NCBI GenBank assembly: GCA_900552725.1
Contig: USAT01000079.1
Location: 1 to 9,146, forward strand
DNA length: 9,146 nt
Origin: an uncultured Eubacteriales bacterium
Lineage (GTDB): Bacteria; Bacillota; Clostridia; Oscillospirales; Oscillospiraceae
Direction of reading: 5' to 3'
The notes beneath the pieces are model-generated. The model was not told where the DNA came from. It worked only from the letters and a program-made list of their open reading frames with translations, and ran no database searches. How positions within the stretch are numbered: position 1 is the first letter of the stretch; each line of letters opens with the position of its first letter. The position numbers and the translations under genes are program-made. Positions 6,879-9,146 of the stretch are shown in pieces.

Positions 6879-7568
6879 TTACTCGCCCCATTTATAGCCA
6901 AAGCCCCACACGGTGGTGATATAGGTGGGGTTGGCGGTGTCGTCCTCGATCTTCAGCCGCAGGCGGCGGATGTTCACATCCACGATCTTCAGCTCGCCGA
7001 AATAGTCGTGGCCCCAGACGGTGTCCAGGATCTCCTCGCGGCTGAGGGCCTTGCCTGGATTCTCCATAAACAGCTTCATCAGGCCGTATTCCACCTGGGT
7101 CAGCTTCACCCGCTGGCCGTTTTTCTCCAGCGTGCGGTTGCGCAGGTTCAGGGTAAAGGGCGGGCTGGTCAGCTCGCCGGACTTCTCCTCCGGCTCCGCG
7201 CCGCCGCTGCGGCGCATCAGGGCGTCCACACGGGCCGTCAGCTCGGCCGGGGAAAAGGGCTTGGTCACATAGTCGTCGGCACCGGTCATCAGGCCGGTCA
7301 CCTTGTCCATCTCCTGGGAGCGGGCCGTCAGCATGATGATGCCGATGTTGGCGTCGTTGGCCCGCAAACGGCGGCACACCTCGAACCCGTCGATGCCGGG
7401 CAGCATCACATCCAGCAGCGCCACCCGGATGTCCTTCTGGGCCTTCAGCTTTTCCAAAGCCTCCTCGCCGCTTTCCGCCTCTACCACCTCGTAGCCCGCG
7501 CGGCGCAGGTTGATGACGATAAAGCCGCGGATATTGGCTTCATCCTCCAGTACCAATACCTTTCTCAT
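6879..7568 (-). CDS. OmpR/PhoB-family response regulator
   Basis: This DNA-binding regulator is phosphorylated by the kinase encoded downstream. It has 229 residues from the ATG at 7568. The receiver domain (1 to about 120) has the acidic pair E8/D9, phospho-acceptor D53 in LLDVMLPG, T81, and K103 in TKPFSP. The winged-helix output domain (about 135-228) contains LTQVEYGLMKLF, LSREEILDTVWG, the recognition-helix region VDVNIRRLRLKIE, and YITTVWGFGYKW, all typical of PhoB/PhoP/WalR. The codon before the ATG is GTG (7571), which could also serve as start. The ATG is preferred because AAGGAG lies 8 bp before it and MRKVLVLEDE is the usual N-terminus. The gene begins 21 bp after the lipoprotein stop, so the three genes form an operon. 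The exact subfamily is not certain. Confidence 0.95.
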   Translation of the reverse strand: MRKVLVLEDEANIRGFIVINLRRAGYEVVEAESGEEALEKLKAQKDIRVALLDVMLPGIDGFEVCRRLRANDANIGIIMLTARSQEMDKVTGLMTGADDYVTKPFSPAELTARVDALMRRSGGAEPEEKSGELTSPPFTLNLRNRTLEKNGQRVKLTQVEYGLMKLFMENPGKALSREEILDTVWGHDYFGELKIVDVNIRRLRLKIEDDTANPTYITTVWGFGYKWGE

Positions 7569-7589
7569 CACATTCTCTCCTTCTGTCCC

Positions 7590-8903
7590 TCAGCCGTTGG
7601 AGGGCTGCCATGTACTGACGGCCAGGTGGAATTCTTCCTTCACCTTGTCGATGTTCACGCCGTACTCCAGCGCCGTTTCGTATAGCTCTACGGAATAGAT
7701 CGTTCCGGGCAGACGCCACAGCAGCATCCTGTCGCCCATCACGGCACGGGTCTCCCGATTCTCGTTGGTAATGGTATACAGCGCCAGCACCGGCTTTCCG
7801 TCCAGCGACAGGGTCACCTGGTTTTCACCGGCCACGGTCTCCTCCGTCTCCGCGCTGACACGGCCCCACCAGATACCAGGCATCTGGAAATACCAGCCGC
7901 CGCTCTGACAGTGATAGGTCTGCGCCACGACGATCTCCCCGCCCATGCGGTTATACTGCACCCAATAGGTCAGTGTGTCGTTGCCGTTACCCCAGGCGTC
8001 CGGGCACGGCACCTCTGTGACGCCGTCGTCATTGATGTCCTGGGGCAGCAGCTGGCGATAGGGCTGCACCACGCTGGTCCTGCCCGTGGCACTGTCCGCC
8101 ATCAGGTTGGTCATGCCCCAATAGCCCTCCCAGGTCAGGATATCCGTCACGGCCCGGTTGTCGTCGTTGATGCCTGTGACAAAAACCGCCGGACGGCCTC
8201 CCACAAGCGTCCCCTTTACCACGCTGCCGCGGTTGAGGTCGGCCATGGTGCTGGACAGACCGCAGCGATAGGCTACTGCCAGAATATTGGTCTGCCAGGT
8301 ATAGATCTCCGCCAGAGGCGTACCGTCGCTGTCGCTGCGCATGACAAAGAGGGCGGGCGGTTCATAGGCATTGAGGTTCTGCACCACAAAGCGGGTATAG
8401 CTGCTGCTCATCAGCGGGATGGCCTCGCGGCCGATGTTGTACACCGTCACGTTCTGCACGGTGCTGCTGATCCGCCAGCCCACCACCAGTTCATTCCGTC
8501 CGTCGCCGGTCAAGTCCTCATAGTACACGCTGTCGATGCTGCTGCCGCTGCTCTCCACCGTGCACAGCAGCTCATAGCTCTCATTCGGCTTTTCAAACAC
8601 CAGGATCTTCAGCGGCTTCTCGTCATTGGCCTTGCGGAGGAATACCACCGCCTCCTGGGTACCGTCGCCGTTGAGATCCACCATCTGCACGGACTGGATG
8701 TTCTGTCCGGCTGTGGGGGCGGCGTACTCATAGCCGCCGGAGATCATCTGCTCGATCTGCTGGTTCAGTCCGGTATACTCGTCCGGCACCCGGGGCAGCG
8801 TAAACATATCCTCCACGGAATTGTTCATGCCGCAGGCGCTCAGCACCCACAGCAGCGCCGCCAGCATCCACAGCAGCACTGCGCGCCGGATGGTTCTTTT
8901 CAT
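7590..8903 (-). CDS. Lipoprotein with Asp-rich (FG-GAP/VCBS-like) repeats
   Basis: I do not recognise a named family for this 437-residue protein. It starts with a lipoprotein signal: Lys/Arg-rich residues 2-7, a hydrophobic core, and the lipobox L21-S22-A23-C24, so it should be lipid-anchored on the outer face of the membrane. Three copies of D-[LI]-[NT]-[GD]-D-G-x-x-E occur at 76-84, 130-138 and 289-297, each preceded or followed by short hydrophobic strands. A degenerate copy, DSDGTPLAE, lies at 191-199. This resembles the calcium-binding loops of FG-GAP/VCBS beta-propeller repeats. The ATG at 8903 has AGGAGG 8 bp upstream. Its place as first gene ahead of a two-component pair, with a 21-bp gap, suggests a sensory or accessory role with the kinase, but that is inference. 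Confidence 0.88.
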   Translation of the reverse strand: MKRTIRRAVLLWMLAALLWVLSACGMNNSVEDMFTLPRVPDEYTGLNQQIEQMISGGYEYAAPTAGQNIQSVQMVDLNGDGTQEAVVFLRKANDEKPLKILVFEKPNESYELLCTVESSGSSIDSVYYEDLTGDGRNELVVGWRISSTVQNVTVYNIGREAIPLMSSSYTRFVVQNLNAYEPPALFVMRSDSDGTPLAEIYTWQTNILAVAYRCGLSSTMADLNRGSVVKGTLVGGRPAVFVTGINDDNRAVTDILTWEGYWGMTNLMADSATGRTSVVQPYRQLLPQDINDDGVTEVPCPDAWGNGNDTLTYWVQYNRMGGEIVVAQTYHCQSGGWYFQMPGIWWGRVSAETEETVAGENQVTLSLDGKPVLALYTITNENRETRAVMGDRMLLWRLPGTIYSVELYETALEYGVNIDKVKEEFHLAVSTWQPSNG

Positions 8904-8955
8904 ACCCGTCCCCTCCTTTCACACGGCTCGCATAGTCCGTTACATACCTTTTCGA

Positions 8956-8968
8956 TGGTATCATACCA
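8956..8968. promoter_or_regulatory. 13-bp perfect palindrome over the lipoprotein promoter
   Basis: TGGTATCATACCA is a 6-bp inverted repeat around a single central base. It contains the whole extended -10 of the predicted lipoprotein promoter, so it could be an operator, or simply a chance result of the TATGAT hexamer. Confidence 0.3.
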
Positions 8969-8988
8969 CATCTCCCCCTCTTTTGGTA
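8960..8988 (-). promoter_or_regulatory. Candidate promoter of the lipoprotein-regulator-kinase operon
   Basis: On the minus strand an extended -10, TGG followed by TATGAT (hexamer at 8960-8965), lies about 57 bp upstream of the lipoprotein ATG. The -35 position at 17 bp spacing reads only TACCAA (8983-8988), a poor match, which fits a promoter that relies on an activator or on the extended -10. The predicted leader, from about 8953 to 8904, is near 50 nt. Confidence 0.45.
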
Positions 8989-9014
8989 GTCCCAGTTTTT
9001 TGATTTCTGACGGA

Positions 9015-9031
9015 TTTACAGTAAATTTACA
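9015..9031. promoter_or_regulatory. Direct repeat TTTACA-N5-TTTACA, candidate response-regulator site
   Basis: Two identical TTTACA hexamers (9015-9020 and 9026-9031) are spaced by 5 bp, an 11-bp period that places both on the same face of the helix. OmpR/PhoB-family regulators bind such direct repeats; B. subtilis PhoP uses TT(A/T/C)ACA repeats with 4-6 bp spacing. The site lies about 50 bp upstream of the predicted lipoprotein -10 and ends 1 bp before the tRNA -35. Confidence 0.4.
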
Positions 9032-9032
9032 C

Positions 9033-9061
9033 TTGCAATTATCGTCGCTGTCCGGTATAAT
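9033..9061 (+). promoter_or_regulatory. Promoter of tRNA-Leu
   Basis: TTGCAA (9033-9038) and a consensus TATAAT (9056-9061) are separated by 17 bp. Transcription should start near 9068, about 8 nt before the mature tRNA 5' end at 9076, leaving a short leader for RNase P. Confidence 0.8.
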
Positions 9062-9075
9062 GTTTCTGTTCCGTT

Positions 9076-9146
9076 GCCGGTGTGATGGAATTGGTAGACG
9101 TAGTGGACTCAAAATCCACCGCTGGCGACAGCGTACCGGTTCGAGT
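9076..9146 (+). tRNA. tRNA-Leu (anticodon CAA), 3' end cut by the window edge
   Basis: The acceptor 5' strand GCCGGTG (9076-9082) is followed by a D-arm with GGTAGACG. The anticodon stem GTGGA/TCCAC (9103-9107 and 9115-9119) encloses the loop CTCAAAA with anticodon CAA at 9110-9112, which reads UUG. The long class II variable arm CGCTG/CAGCG (9120-9124 and 9129-9133) is typical of leucine tRNA. The T-stem 5' strand ACCGG and T-loop TTCGAGT end exactly at the window edge, so the 3' T-stem and acceptor strands are missing. The gene diverges from the lipoprotein operon. Confidence 0.95.

Noticed and set aside
5385..7685. A 766-codon plus-strand open frame opposite the kinase and regulator genes
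   Set aside because: It lies antisense to two clearly recognised genes. Its product is low-complexity and rich in Ala, Gly, His, Asp and Gln, as expected from reading GC-rich coding DNA on the wrong strand. The same holds for the plus-strand frames at 991-1944, 2402-3550, 3306-4355 and 4506-5348.
8900..9112. A 70-codon minus-strand frame ending as an ATGA overlap with the lipoprotein start, with a shorter 23-codon version from the ATG at 8971 containing CNGLCEPC
   Set aside because: The long form begins inside the antisense strand of the tRNA. The short form's ATG lies upstream of the predicted -10, so it would not be transcribed from that promoter, and its purine run abuts the ATG too closely to act as a ribosome binding site. 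The cysteine pattern alone is not enough.

Overview
This window looks like chromosomal core sequence from a high-GC member of the Clostridia, most like the Oscillospiraceae (the Flavonifractor, Oscillibacter and Lawsonibacter type of gut anaerobe). The pointers are strong AGGAGG-type ribosome binding sites, a Gram-positive-type RecX, a YqhQ/DUF1385 protein beside prmC, and GC-rich codon use. The taxon is inferred from protein style and gene order, not proven. No mobile element, CRISPR array, phage gene, integrase or broken gene is visible.

All nine protein genes lie on the minus strand and read right to left. A tRNA-Leu(CAA) gene on the plus strand, cut by the right edge, diverges from them. 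The 172-bp divergent region (8904-9075) holds a good promoter for the tRNA, a weaker extended -10 promoter for the minus-strand genes, and a TTTACA-N5-TTTACA direct repeat that resembles a PhoP/PhoB-type response-regulator site.

Block 1 (8903 to 5367) is a signalling operon: a lipoprotein with three Asp-rich D-x-[NT]-x-D-G-x-x-E motifs, an OmpR/PhoB-family response regulator, and a membrane histidine kinase with an extracytoplasmic Cache-like domain. Gaps are 21 and 36 bp, so the three genes probably act together at the cell surface.

Block 2 (5309 to the left edge) is a tightly packed housekeeping operon: DUF1385 membrane protein, prmC (release factor methyltransferase), recA, recX, rimO (ribosomal protein S12 methylthiotransferase) and pgsA (phosphatidylglycerophosphate synthase, running off the left edge). 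recA and recX overlap by ATGA. Gaps elsewhere are 4 to 36 bp, and no terminator is visible. A TTGCAA-N16-TATACT promoter with an extended -10 lies in the 57-bp gap between the blocks, and a near-match to the Gram-positive LexA box overlaps its -35. This suggests that recA is SOS-controlled from a promoter two genes upstream.

I found no clearly undescribed system. The items most worth checking are the candidate LexA box, the candidate PhoP-like repeat, and the lipoprotein tied to the two-component pair.
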